Assembly: GCA_023150915.1 (NCBI GenBank)
Contig: JAKLKA010000008.1
Span: 1 to 64,000, forward strand
Reading direction: 5' to 3'
From: Polyangiaceae bacterium
Lineage (GTDB): Bacteria > Myxococcota_A > Polyangia > Polyangiales > Polyangiaceae
DNA length: 64,000 bases
Notes under the pieces: model-generated
Seen by the model: the letters and a program-made list of their open reading frames with translations, nothing else
Databases searched by the model: none
What the model was told of the DNA's origin: nothing
In this document: one piece after another, positions 41,231-52,567 of the stretch
Position numbering within the stretch: the stretch's first letter is position 1
How the letters are laid out: every line of letters starts with the position of its first letter
Position numbers and translations under genes: made by a program

Positions 41231-44200
41231 TCAGTCTATCTTCCGGGCGGCGGATTTCAATCCGCGCCGGCGCAGCAGCGTGAGCCCCAGGCCCAGCGCG
41301 AGCGCCCACAGCGAACCGCGCCCGGATTTGCCCTCGGCGCCCGCCACGCGGCACCCGCAGCCGCCCTCGTCGCCGGCCGGTTTTGCCGGCGGCCGGCAGG
41401 TGTTGTCGGAAGCAGAGCAGACCGCCGGCAAGACGCAGTCGTCGACCGACGCGCAGGCCGTCTTGCATGCGCCCAGCTCGCACTTGTACGGAGCGCAGTC
41501 TTTCTCGAGCCCGTCGGGCGAGATCACGGTGTGATCGCCAGCGCAGGTGTTGCCCGCCGGGGTGCAGGTCTTGTCGGGCGCGCAGACGTACCCCGAGGCG
41601 CAGTCCGCGTTCTTCTCGCAGCCCTTCTTGCACTTGTCGCCTCCGCACACATACGGCGAGCACGAATGGGCCGCGCCGGGCTCGCAGGTGCCGTTGCCGG
41701 CGCAGAAGCTCGGGGTCTCGTCGGTGCCGGTGCAGGTCGTGCCGCACGCCACGCCGCTGCCCGGGTACTCGCAGGCCGCAGGGTTGACCCCGTCGCAGGT
41801 GCCTTCGCAGGCCGTGCCTTCGCCCTTGCACTGGGGGCGCGTGCCATGGGGCTTGCCGGTCGCCGGCGAGCAGGTGCCCTGGTTGGGTGCCACGTCGCAC
41901 GCCGAGCACTGACCATTGCAGGCGCTGTCGCAGCAGTACCCGTCCGCGCAGAAGCCGGATTGGCACTGGGTACCGGCCGAGCACTGCATGCCGTTCGGCT
42001 GCTTGCCCTTGCACTGGCCGGCGTCACAGAAGTTCCCGGTCAAGCAGTCGGAGCTCGTGGTGCACGGGTTGGCGCACTGGTTGTTCAGGCAGGCGTGCGG
42101 CGAGCAATCGACACCGGTGGACTCGTTCTCGCACGTCCCGAGGCCGTCGCAGATGTAGCCCTTGACGAAGTTCCCCACGCAGGTGGTCGAGCCCGGCTTG
42201 CAGGTGGTGCCCTTGGTGTAAAACCGGCAGAGCCCGGTCCCGTTGCAGGTGCCGTCCCGCTTGCAGGTGGCGGCGCCATCGTCCGGGCACTCGGCGTCGG
42301 GGTCGCTGCCGTCTTTGATGGGCTCGCACTCGCCGTCCTGACCGCCGCCCTTCTTGGCGGCGCTGCAGGCCTGGCAGGTGCCGGTGCACGCCGTGGCGCA
42401 GCAGACGCCGTCCACGCAGTAGCCCGAGGTGCAGTCGGCGCTCGCCGTGCACTGCGAGCCGTTGGCCTGCTTCGACTTGCACACGCCCTTGTCGCAGAAG
42501 TTGCCGCCCAGGCAGTCGGCGTTGCTGGCGCACGGGTCCTTGCAGGCGTTGGCCGCGCACACGTAGGGCGCGCAATCCGTGCCCGTTGCGTCGAATCCGC
42601 AGCTGCCCAGGCCGTCGCAGATCTGCCCCTTCACCAGGTTGCCCACGCACTGGGTGGCGCCGCAGGCCTCGCCCTTCTTGTACAGGCGACACGCCCCGAA
42701 GCCGTTGCACATGCCGTCGCGATCGCAGGTGGCGGAGCCGTCGTCCGGACACTCGGCGTCCGGATCGGCGTTGTCCCCGATGGGCCCGCATTCACCGTCC
42801 ACACCGCTGCCCTTCTTGGCGGCGGTGCAGGCCTGGCACAAGCCGGTGCAACTGGTGGCGCAGCACACCTTGTCCACACACTGGTTCGACGCGCACTGGT
42901 TCGCGCCGGTGCAGGCGGCACCGTTCAGCTGCTTGCCCTTGCACACACCCGCGTCGCAATAGTTGCCGCTGCTGCAGTTCGCGTCCGAGACGCACGGGCT
43001 CGAGCACTTGTTGGCCGCGCAGGTATAGGGTGCGCAGTCGGTACCCACCGGATCGTACTGGCACGAGCCGAAGCCGTCGCAGAACTGGCCCGAGACCTTG
43101 TTGCCGATGCAGGCCGACGAGCCGCAGGCCGTGCCCTTGGCGTATTGCCGGCAGGTGCCGAACCCGTTGCACATGCCGTCGCGGTTGCAGCTCGAAGCGC
43201 CGTCGTCGGGGCAGTCGTTGTCGGGGTCGATACCGTTGGAAACCGCGCCGCACTCGCCGTCGACGCCGTTGCCCTTCTTGGCGGCGCTGCACGCCTGGCA
43301 CGTCCCCGTGCAGGGGGTGGCGCAGCACACGCCGTCCACGCAGTAGCCCGATTGGCACTGGTTGGTGCCGCCGCACACTGCACCGTTGGCCTGCTTGGGC
43401 GTGCACACGCCGGCCTTGCAGAAGTTGCCGCTGGTGCAGTTCGCGTCGGTCGTGCAGGGCGTCTGGCACACACCCGCGCCACACACATAGGGTGTGCAGT
43501 CGGTACCGGTCGCGTTGTTGCCGCAGGTGCCGAAGCCGTCGCAGCTCTTTCCGGTCTTGGAGTTGCCGATGCAGACGTCGGCGCCGCACACCGTGTTCTT
43601 GGCCCACAGGCGGCAGGCGCCGGCACCGTTGCACCAGCCGTCGGTGCTGCAGGTGCTCTGGGCGGTGGTGGCACACTCGCTGTCCGGGTCGGTTCCGGTC
43701 TTGATCGGACCGCACTCGCCGCCCAGGCCGCCACCCTTCTTGGCGACGCTGCAGGCCTGACACTGACCGGTGCAGGCCGTGGCGCAGCACACGCCGTCCA
43801 CGCAATAGCCCGAGGTGCAGGCGTTGGGACCGCCGCAGGTGGCGCCGTTGGCCTGTTTGGGTTTGCAGGTGCCGGCCTCGCAGAAGTTCCCCGAGACACA
43901 GTCCAGATCGTTGGCGCAGGGGGTCGCGCACGAGCTGCCCTTGCACAGATAGGGCGCGCAGTTGGTGCCGGTGGTGTCCAGCACGCAGCTGCCGAAGCCG
44001 TCGCAGACCTGGCCCGTCGAGTTGTTGCCGACGCAGGTGGTCGCACCGCAGCTGGTGCCCTTGGCGTATTTGCGGCAGGCGCCGGCGCCGTTGCACTGCC
44101 CGTCGTTCTGGCAGGTCGCCGAGCCTTGATCGGTGCACTCTGCGTCGGGATCCGAGCCGTCCTTGATGGCTCCGCACTCGCCGTCCACGCCGCTGCCCTT

Positions 44201-46687
44201 CTTCGCGACGCTGCACGCCTGACACAGCCCGGTGCACGCCGTGGCGCAGCAGACCCCGTCGGTACAAACGCCGCTCGAGCACTGCGAGGCGCCCGTACAC
44301 GGCGCACCGCTGGGCTGGTCGAACTGACAGGTCCCGTCGGACGTCCGGCAGTAAGCGTTGGCGGCGCAGTGCGCATCCAGCGTGCACGTGGTGCGGCAGT
44401 CGGTGGCGCTGGCGCACACGTACGGCGCGCACGACGTCTGTGTCGAGAGGCAGGCGCCGCCGCCGTTGCAGGCGTAGGTCGTTCGGCTGCCGCTGGCACA
44501 CGAGGGCGTCCCGCACTGCGTTCCGGGGTTGTACATGGCGCAGGCGCCCGCGCCGTTGCACACCCCGGTGGTCCCGCACGAGAGCGCTCCCTGGTCCGTG
44601 CACTCGCTGTCGGGGTCGGTGGCGCTGGCGATCACGCCGCACACGCCGTTCAGCCCGCCGCCTTTCTTGGCTCCGGTGCACGCCTGGCAGGTGCCGGTGC
44701 ACGGCGTGTTGCAGCACACCCCGTCCACGCAATATCCCGCGGCGCACTCGCCCGTCCCCAGACAAGGCCCGCCCTGCGGAACCAGCTTGAAGAGCTCGGC
44801 GGTGTTCAAATACCCGCTGCCACCGTAGCCGCCGGCGGTGAACATCTCGCCGGTGCCGAGCAGCACGGCGTCCGGATCGGCATAGTACCGGCTGCTGGTC
44901 ATGTCGCCGGTGTTGGTCCAGGTATTGGCGGCCGGGTCGTAGACCTCGCTGCTGGCGAGGTACGTGCACCCCGCGGGACAGCCGTAACCACCCGCAAACA
45001 GCACCTTGCCGTTCTGAAGCACGCCGCCCAGGCCCCACCCACGGCCCACGTTCATGTTGGCGGCAGCCGACCACGAGTTCGAGGCAACGTCGTAGATCGC
45101 GGCAGAGTTCGAGTAGCTGCTGGTGTAGCCGCCGGCGACCAGCACCTTGTTCCCGGACGAGATGGCCGCGCCGAGGTGCCCGTAGCGCGCGGTGGACATC
45201 GACGCCGTGCTCGACCAGGCGTTGGTGGCCGGGTCGTAGATCGACGCGGTGTTGGTCGAAGGGGAGCCACCGGCCACGAACACCTTTCCGCTGGCAAGGC
45301 GCGTCGCCGAGTGCTGATAGCGCCCGGTCGGCAAGCTTCCCGCCGGCGTCCAGGCGTTGGTCGCCGGGTCGAAGAGCTCTGCCGTCGCGGTGTAGCTACC
45401 CGAGCCGTAGCCGCCGGCAGCGAGCACCTTGCCATTGGCCAGGGCCGTGGTGGTGTGCAAGTAGCGGCTCACCGCCATCGACCCCACCAGAGTCCACAGG
45501 CCGGTCGAGCTGCTGTAGCGCTCGGCGGTCGCCAGGTACCCGGCGCTGCCGTAGCCGCCCGCGACCAGTGCTTCGCCGCTCGGCAGCGGCTCGCCGCTGG
45601 TGTAATAGCGCGGGTTGTTCAAGCTGCCGGTCGTGGCCCAGGTGCCCGTGGTGCGATCGTAGAGCTCGGTCGGGCCGACGTAGGTGCACGACGGCGAGCA
45701 GCCATAGCCGCCGGCGGCGAGCACCTTGCCGGTGCTCAGCAGGGTCAGCGACGGGAAGTACGCTCGCTGGTAGGCCATGGATCCGGTCGCCGTCCAGGTC
45801 GGATCGAGGGCGACCGGATAGGTCAGCCCGGCGTCGTCGAAGCTGACGCTCAGCTTGCAGCTGGAAGCCCCCGGCGCGGTGACCGAGCGCCCCCAAGGCG
45901 GTGCCGGGCTCTGATCGAGCGCGCACCCCTCGACCGCGACCGATGCCACCCGCCGCTCACCGTTGGCGTCGATCGCGAAGGGCGGTGACATGCGCAGCCG
46001 CGGGGCGCCTGCGGCGTCGAGCAGCTCGAGCACCCCCGATACGAAGCGCAGCCCCGCCACCTTCGAGACGTCGAGCGCGTAGCCGACCCGCGTCCGCTCG
46101 GGGCGCGCGCTCCAGATCACGAAGTCCTCGGTCCCTTCGGCGGTCGGGCGATGAACCACGTCGACGCCCGAGCCCAGGCCGCCGACGTACACGGCGACCC
46201 CGTCGGCGATCGAAGCCGGGACGGCGCTCGCGCCGTCCAGCGCGAACTGCACCGCCACGCCCGAGCTCTCGTCCTCGACGGACACGGCGCCGGAGGCTCG
46301 TTCGGGCAGCGAGACTCGCGCGTGTCTCGAATCGAGACGCGTCGGCGGGTCACGCAACAGCACGCGGAGCCGATCGCCGTCGCCCACGAACCCGACTCGG
46401 CCTTCGCCGATCAACGACAGCTCGGCGACTCGGCTCGGGGGCGTCAGGCCAACCGGCGCCGACCGAAGTGGTGCCCGCTCGTGGGACACCCGGAAGGTCT
46501 GGCGAAGCTCGGCAACCCGCGTGCGTGCCGCCTCGGAGTCGGCGACGGCGATCCCCGATGCCACGCGGCTCGGCGGCGCGCCGGCTTCGCCGCGCGACCC
46601 TCCCTCGTCCGAGCACGCGGCGAACACCGAGAAGCCGAGACCAAGGACCGCCAGCGTGCCGAGAACCCTGAAGCGATGGTGCGCCAT
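41231..46687 (-). CDS. Giant Kelch-repeat / Cys-rich-repeat surface protein with MYXO-CTERM-like C-terminus
   Basis: Lipobox-like MAHHRFRVLGTLAVLGLGFSVFAACSDE; several Kelch repeats (KVLAAGGYG...TAELYDPATNAW); seven CxDGVCCATxCTGxCQACxxAKKGxGxDGECG units; C-terminal GGCGCRVAGAEGKSGRGSLWALALGLGLTLLRRRGLK (Cys motif, hydrophobic helix, Arg cluster). Confidence 0.9.
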   Translation of the reverse strand: MAHHRFRVLGTLAVLGLGFSVFAACSDEGGSRGEAGAPPSRVASGIAVADSEAARTRVAELRQTFRVSHERAPLRSAPVGLTPPSRVAELSLIGEGRVGFVGDGDRLRVLLRDPPTRLDSRHARVSLPERASGAVSVEDESSGVAVQFALDGASAVPASIADGVAVYVGGLGSGVDVVHRPTAEGTEDFVIWSARPERTRVGYALDVSKVAGLRFVSGVLELLDAAGAPRLRMSPPFAIDANGERRVASVAVEGCALDQSPAPPWGRSVTAPGASSCKLSVSFDDAGLTYPVALDPTWTATGSMAYQRAYFPSLTLLSTGKVLAAGGYGCSPSCTYVGPTELYDRTTGTWATTGSLNNPRYYTSGEPLPSGEALVAGGYGSAGYLATAERYSSSTGLWTLVGSMAVSRYLHTTTALANGKVLAAGGYGSGSYTATAELFDPATNAWTPAGSLPTGRYQHSATRLASGKVFVAGGSPSTNTASIYDPATNAWSSTASMSTARYGHLGAAISSGNKVLVAGGYTSSYSNSAAIYDVASNSWSAAANMNVGRGWGLGGVLQNGKVLFAGGYGCPAGCTYLASSEVYDPAANTWTNTGDMTSSRYYADPDAVLLGTGEMFTAGGYGGSGYLNTAELFKLVPQGGPCLGTGECAAGYCVDGVCCNTPCTGTCQACTGAKKGGGLNGVCGVIASATDPDSECTDQGALSCGTTGVCNGAGACAMYNPGTQCGTPSCASGSRTTYACNGGGACLSTQTSCAPYVCASATDCRTTCTLDAHCAANAYCRTSDGTCQFDQPSGAPCTGASQCSSGVCTDGVCCATACTGLCQACSVAKKGSGVDGECGAIKDGSDPDAECTDQGSATCQNDGQCNGAGACRKYAKGTSCGATTCVGNNSTGQVCDGFGSCVLDTTGTNCAPYLCKGSSCATPCANDLDCVSGNFCEAGTCKPKQANGATCGGPNACTSGYCVDGVCCATACTGQCQACSVAKKGGGLGGECGPIKTGTDPDSECATTAQSTCSTDGWCNGAGACRLWAKNTVCGADVCIGNSKTGKSCDGFGTCGNNATGTDCTPYVCGAGVCQTPCTTDANCTSGNFCKAGVCTPKQANGAVCGGTNQCQSGYCVDGVCCATPCTGTCQACSAAKKGNGVDGECGAVSNGIDPDNDCPDDGASSCNRDGMCNGFGTCRQYAKGTACGSSACIGNKVSGQFCDGFGSCQYDPVGTDCAPYTCAANKCSSPCVSDANCSSGNYCDAGVCKGKQLNGAACTGANQCASNQCVDKVCCATSCTGLCQACTAAKKGSGVDGECGPIGDNADPDAECPDDGSATCDRDGMCNGFGACRLYKKGEACGATQCVGNLVKGQICDGLGSCGFDATGTDCAPYVCAANACKDPCASNADCLGGNFCDKGVCKSKQANGSQCTASADCTSGYCVDGVCCATACTGTCQACSAAKKGGGQDGECEPIKDGSDPDAECPDDGAATCKRDGTCNGTGLCRFYTKGTTCKPGSTTCVGNFVKGYICDGLGTCENESTGVDCSPHACLNNQCANPCTTSSDCLTGNFCDAGQCKGKQPNGMQCSAGTQCQSGFCADGYCCDSACNGQCSACDVAPNQGTCSPATGKPHGTRPQCKGEGTACEGTCDGVNPAACEYPGSGVACGTTCTGTDETPSFCAGNGTCEPGAAHSCSPYVCGGDKCKKGCEKNADCASGYVCAPDKTCTPAGNTCAGDHTVISPDGLEKDCAPYKCELGACKTACASVDDCVLPAVCSASDNTCRPPAKPAGDEGGCGCRVAGAEGKSGRGSLWALALGLGLTLLRRRGLKSAARKID
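41900..44790 (-). repeat. Seven coding tandem repeats of about 130 codons (Cys-rich units)
   Basis: Unit CVDGVCCATACTGTCQACSAAKKGGG.DGECGPIKDGSDPDAECPDDG...CNG.G.CR.YAKGT.C occurs seven times within the giant protein. Confidence 0.88.
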
Positions 46688-46869
46688 GTCTTCCTTCGGC
46701 GCGGGGATGCCGACTGGGGCGCGCGCCAACCTAGCAGCCTAGCAGCGCCGGCAAGCCTTCGGAATATCGGGGCAATAGCCACAGGCACCGACATTGGCCC
46801 CGAGCCCGGCGCGGAAGGCGGCCTTCCGGCGCCCGTGCAAGCGCTCGCGCCGCCGGTGTCCATCTTCAC

Positions 46870-48021
46870 ATGGCAGCGCTTCGTGCCTGGGCCCCGCTGG
46901 TGCTTGCACTGTTTCTGGGCTGCGGAGCCACCCCGCCCGAAGAGGCGACCGCCGGCTAGGAACCAGAGGTCGCCACGGGAGGAGGCGGCAGCGGCGGCGG
47001 CGCCCTCACCCCCGACGGCGGGGGCGGCGTGAGCCTCCAGCCTGGCTGCAGCGGCGGGTGCGCAGCCGGGTCGTTCTGCAGCGCGAGCGGCAGTTGCATC
47101 CCGGACGGCACCTGCGCCGTCGACGGCGACTGCGGCGGGGGCAAGCTGTGCGACGCGACCACGCAGCTCTGCGCGGTCGGCGGCAACTGCGGTCAGAAGC
47201 CGTTCAAGCTGGTGGCCCAGGCGCCCAACCTGATGATCGTGCTCGACCGCTCCGGAAGCATGGGCAAGTCGGTCCCGGGCTCGGGGAAGAGCCGTTGGGC
47301 GGTCGCCGCCGAGGCGCTCGCGCAGGTCTTCAAGAAGTACGACGGCAAGATCGACTTCGGCCTTTCGTTGTTCTCGGCTTGCCAGGCCCAGGGCTGCGCG
47401 CCAGGCGTCATCGACGCCGCCATCCCCACCCCGGTGGCGACCCTGCAGGCCGCCATCGCCGCCACCAAGCTCTGCAACAGTGGCCACAACGAGACCGTGA
47501 TTGGCGGCACGCTGCAGGCTTTGGTGGGGCACCCTACCCTGCAGGTGCCAGGCAAGCAGAACGTGGTGGTGCTGATCACCGACGGCGCGGACAACTGCGG
47601 CGGTGGCGGCGCGAACGCGGCCACGGCGCTGAAGAACCAACCCATCCCCGTGAAGACCTACGTGGTGGGCTTCTCGGGCGACGTGAACAAGGCCGAGCTC
47701 TCGAAGATCGCCACCGCCGCCGGCACGGCGCCCTACTATCAGGCCGAAAGCGCGGCCCAGCTCGACGCGTCGCTCGCGGCCATCACCCAGGACGTCGCCA
47801 CCTGCAGCTACAAGCTGGACGAGGTGCCGCCGTCATCCGGGCTGTGGGTGTTCTTCGACAAGGATCCGAAGGGCGTGGCGCAAGACGGGACCAACGGCTG
47901 GAGCTACGACGCGCCGAGCAACACCATCGTGTTCCACGGCAGCTCGTGCGACCTGATCAAGCAGGGCAAGGTCACCGCCATCGACGTGATCTACGCGTGC
48001 GACAAGCCGGACCCGGGGTGA
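46870..48021 (+). pseudogene. vWA-domain lipoprotein gene with in-frame TAG at 46957-46959
   Basis: ATG 46870 encodes MAALRAWAPLVLALFLGCGATPPEEATAG*, then the same frame continues EPEVATGGGGSGGGALTPDGGGGVSLQPGC... LMIVLDRSGSMGKS...ITDGADNCGGGG (vWA with MIDAS DxSxS). Track ORF 47029..48021 lacks the signal peptide. Confidence 0.75.
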
Positions 48022-48777
48022 TCAGCCGTCGGCCGGGGGCGCCACGTCGCTCGGCTCGCCCTCGGGCTTCGACAGCTGTCGCGCCCGCGTGCCGGCGTCG
48101 TCCTTGAACACCCGCCCGTCCACCATGCGCACCACGCGCGGCATGCTCTCGGCAAAGCCGGGGTTGTGGGTCACGACCACGATGGTGGTGCCGTGCTCTT
48201 TGTTGATCTGGAAGAACAGATCGTGAATCGACTCGCTGGTGGCCGTGTCCAGGTTACCGGTGGGCTCGTCGGCCAAGAGCAGCTTCGGGCCGAGCACCAG
48301 CGCCCGCGCGATGGCCACCCGCTGCTGCTCGCCCCCGGACAGCTCGCCGGGGCGGTGGGTCGCGCGGGGCGAGAGCCCGACCTCTTCGAGCAGCGCTGCG
48401 GCCCGCTTCTCCATCTCTTTCTTGCTGCGGCCCTGGATCAGCCCCGGCAGCATCAAGTTCTCGAGCGCGTTGAACTCGGGCAAGAGGTGGTGAAACTGGA
48501 ACACGAAGCCGATCTCGCGGTTTCGCACCGCCGCCAGCCGCGCACCGGTCATGGTGGTCAGCTCTTCCCCCGACAGCCGGATGCGCCCCGCGCTGGGCAG
48601 GTCCAGCGTGCCCATGCAGTGGAGAAGGGTGCTCTTGCCGGCCCCCGATGGGCCGACAATCGCCAAGATCTCGCCGGCCTTGATGGTCAGATCGATGCCA
48701 CGCAGAACGTGCAACGTCCGCCCCATGTGCTCGAAGCTCTTCTCGAGTCCCTCGATGATGACCAGCGGCTCTGCCAT
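48022..48777 (-). CDS. lolD: ABC transporter ATP-binding protein, LolD-like
   Basis: [52 protein letters not shown]. Confidence 0.9.
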   Translation of the reverse strand: MAEPLVIIEGLEKSFEHMGRTLHVLRGIDLTIKAGEILAIVGPSGAGKSTLLHCMGTLDLPSAGRIRLSGEELTTMTGARLAAVRNREIGFVFQFHHLLPEFNALENLMLPGLIQGRSKKEMEKRAAALLEEVGLSPRATHRPGELSGGEQQRVAIARALVLGPKLLLADEPTGNLDTATSESIHDLFFQINKEHGTTIVVVTHNPGFAESMPRVVRMVDGRVFKDDAGTRARQLSKPEGEPSDVAPPADG

Positions 48778-48785
48778 GGCTTCTT

Positions 48786-50533
48786 TCACTCGTAGCGAAT
48801 GCCGTCGACGGGCCGAAGGCGGCTCGCGGCGATGGCGGGATAGATGGTGGCGATGGTGGTGATCACCATCGCAGCCAGCGCGACCAGGGTGTAGTCGACC
48901 GGGTCCACCGAGATGGGCAGGCGATCGACGTAGTACACGTCGGGGTCGAGCCGCACGCCGAACCAGAGCAGCCCGAGCACCGTGCACAGGCCGGTCACCA
49001 CTCCGAAGACGGTGCCAATGCCCCCGATGATCACGCCTTCGGACATGAAGATGCGCAAGATGGCGCGGTCGCTGGCGCCGATGGCCTTCATGATGGCGAT
49101 CTCTTTGCTCTTCTCGGTCACCATCAAGAGCAGCGTGCAGATGATGCAGAAGCTGGCCACGGCGATGGCGATGCTCAAGATGATGAAGGTCGCGATCTTC
49201 TCGAGCTTGAGCGCCGAGAACAGGTTCTTGTTGGCCTCTTTCCAGTCGCGAACCTTCATGTCCTCGCGTGCCAGCGCCGTGTGGTGCCGAGCGATCACCG
49301 CTTCGAGCTCGGGGCGAGCGACCTCGACCGCCTCGGCGTCGTCGAGCTTGATCTCGACTGCGGTGGTCCGGCCGCGCAGATCGAGGAACTCCTGCGCGTC
49401 GTCGCGCTTCATGTAGAGGTGAGCCGAGTCGTACTCGTACATGCCGCTGTAGAAGATGGCGGCCACGCGGAACTTGCGACTTCGGGGCAAGACCCCCATG
49501 GGCCCCAGATCGCCCAGCGGGGCGACCAACGTCACCTCGTCCCCGACGTAAACGTGCAGCGTCCTGGCCAGCTCGCGACCGATGACGATGCCGGGGTGCA
49601 CCGGCTCGGTGGCGCCCGCCACCTCGTCGTCCAGGTCCTTCTTCAGCCACGACTTGACCCGTGGCCCCTTCAAGAAGACCTCGCCACCGGTCGAGATGCC
49701 GATCACCTCTTCCGGGGGCAGGTCGGCCAGCTTCGCCGGCTCGTCCAGGTACGAGAACTTCCCGACCTCGATGTTCTGCACCAGATCGATCACCGAACCG
49801 ATGCTGGTGGTGTCGATGCCGCGCACGATGGTACCCGCGGTGTTCGAGCTGGACGACGCCATGGCTTCGCCGGCGGTGACCGGCGTGGCGGCTTTCACGC
49901 CGCGGATCAGCCGAACGTCGCCGAGCAGGCCGTCGGCGCCCTCGAACCCGCCGTGGCTGCCCGCCTCGATCTTCATGTGGGCGTTGTTGCCCAGGATCTT
50001 GCGTTTCAGATCGGCGCCGAACCCGCCCATGATGCTGACCACCGCGCACAGCGCGAACGCGCTGACGGCCACGCCGGCGATGCTCAGGCCGGAGATGACG
50101 GTGAGGAACCCGCTCTTGCTGGCCCGCACGTGCCGCACGGCGATGAACGGGACGAAGCCGCGACCCTCGACGCGATCGAGCAGGCGCGGCAGCGCCAGGG
50201 CCATGAACCCGACCACGAAGCCCGTCCCCGAGAGCGCGGCGCCAACGCGCACGATCTGGTGCCAGAACACGAAGAAGCTGCCGCGGTGCTCGGGCAGCGT
50301 GGCGGCCCAGCCGCCCAGCGCGACCACGCCGATCAGACACGCGCCAGTCAGCACGTAGAGCAGGCTGCGACGCCCCTTCTGACCCAGCCGGCGGATCGCC
50401 TTCAGGATCAGGTACCCGACCAAGAGCGCGACGATGCCCACCACCGCCACCCGGCCCGGGAACCCGAGCATCACCCACAGCTTCGCCATCAGCGACAGCT
50501 GCTCGGGTTTGGGCGTGGGGGGCGCCGCGAACA

Positions 50534-50534
<1 letters not shown>
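48786..50534 (-). CDS. lolE: ABC transporter permease, LolC/LolE-like
   Basis: FIAVRHVRASKSGFLTVISGLSIAGVAVSAFALCAVVSIMGGF; C-terminal FtsX-like KSKEIAIMKAIGASDRAILRIFMSEG; paired with lolD. Confidence 0.85.
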
Positions 50535-52252
<1,718 letters not shown>

Positions 52253-52343
52253 GGGGCTCGGCCGTCTAGCGCGGGGCCGCGTGGGCGTCCACCGGCCGCG
52301 CTCGCGAGTCGTGCCGAGCGCGAGGCGCCCGGCCGGAGCGCGC

Positions 52344-52559
52344 CTAGGGCAGCGCCGCGATCACTTCGCCCGGGTCGGGAAAGCGGCCCGCAGCGGCCTT
52401 CGAGAACACCAGCTTGCCGTCGGCGATCACGTCGAATTGCCCGGGCGTGCCGACCACGAGCTTCACCTCGCAGCCCTTGGCGCGCTCGAGCTCGGCCGCG
52501 AGACTCGCGGCCCGAGGCTTGTAGTTTCAAGCGTGGCAGTAGCGGATGGTGACGAGCAT
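52344..52559 (-). CDS. selW: Rdx/SelW-family selenoprotein; TGA at 52529-52527 predicted as selenocysteine
   Basis: Reading through TGA gives MLVTIRYCHAUNYKPRAASLAAELERAKGCEVKLVVGTPGQFDVIADGKLVFSKAAAGRFPDPGEVIAALP (71 aa). CxxU, xNYxPRAA.L...L and GxFDV..DGKLVFSK...GRFPD are Rdx/SelW hallmarks. Confidence 0.9.
52494..52512 (-). promoter_or_regulatory. bSECIS-like hairpin downstream of the UGA(Sec) codon
   Basis: mRNA GGCCGCG-AGUCU-CGCGGCC: 7-bp perfect stem, extendable by CUC/GAG across a bulged G; apical loop begins 21 nt after UGA and has G at loop position 2. Confidence 0.72.
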
Positions 52560-52567
52560 GGCGGGCC

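Noticed and set aside
41900-44790. Non-coding satellite or CRISPR-like array
   Set aside because: Periodicity is in frame and explained by Cys-rich protein modules.
41210-45988. 1592-aa plus-strand ORF
   Set aside because: Exactly antisense to the Kelch/Cys-rich giant gene; low-complexity Ala/Gly/Val/Arg composition typical of GC-rich shadow ORFs; minus-strand product has clear domains.
46957-46959. Pyrrolysine at the TAG codon
   Set aside because: No pylTSBCD context and no expectation of Pyl in this lineage; error, mutation or ordinary readthrough are simpler.
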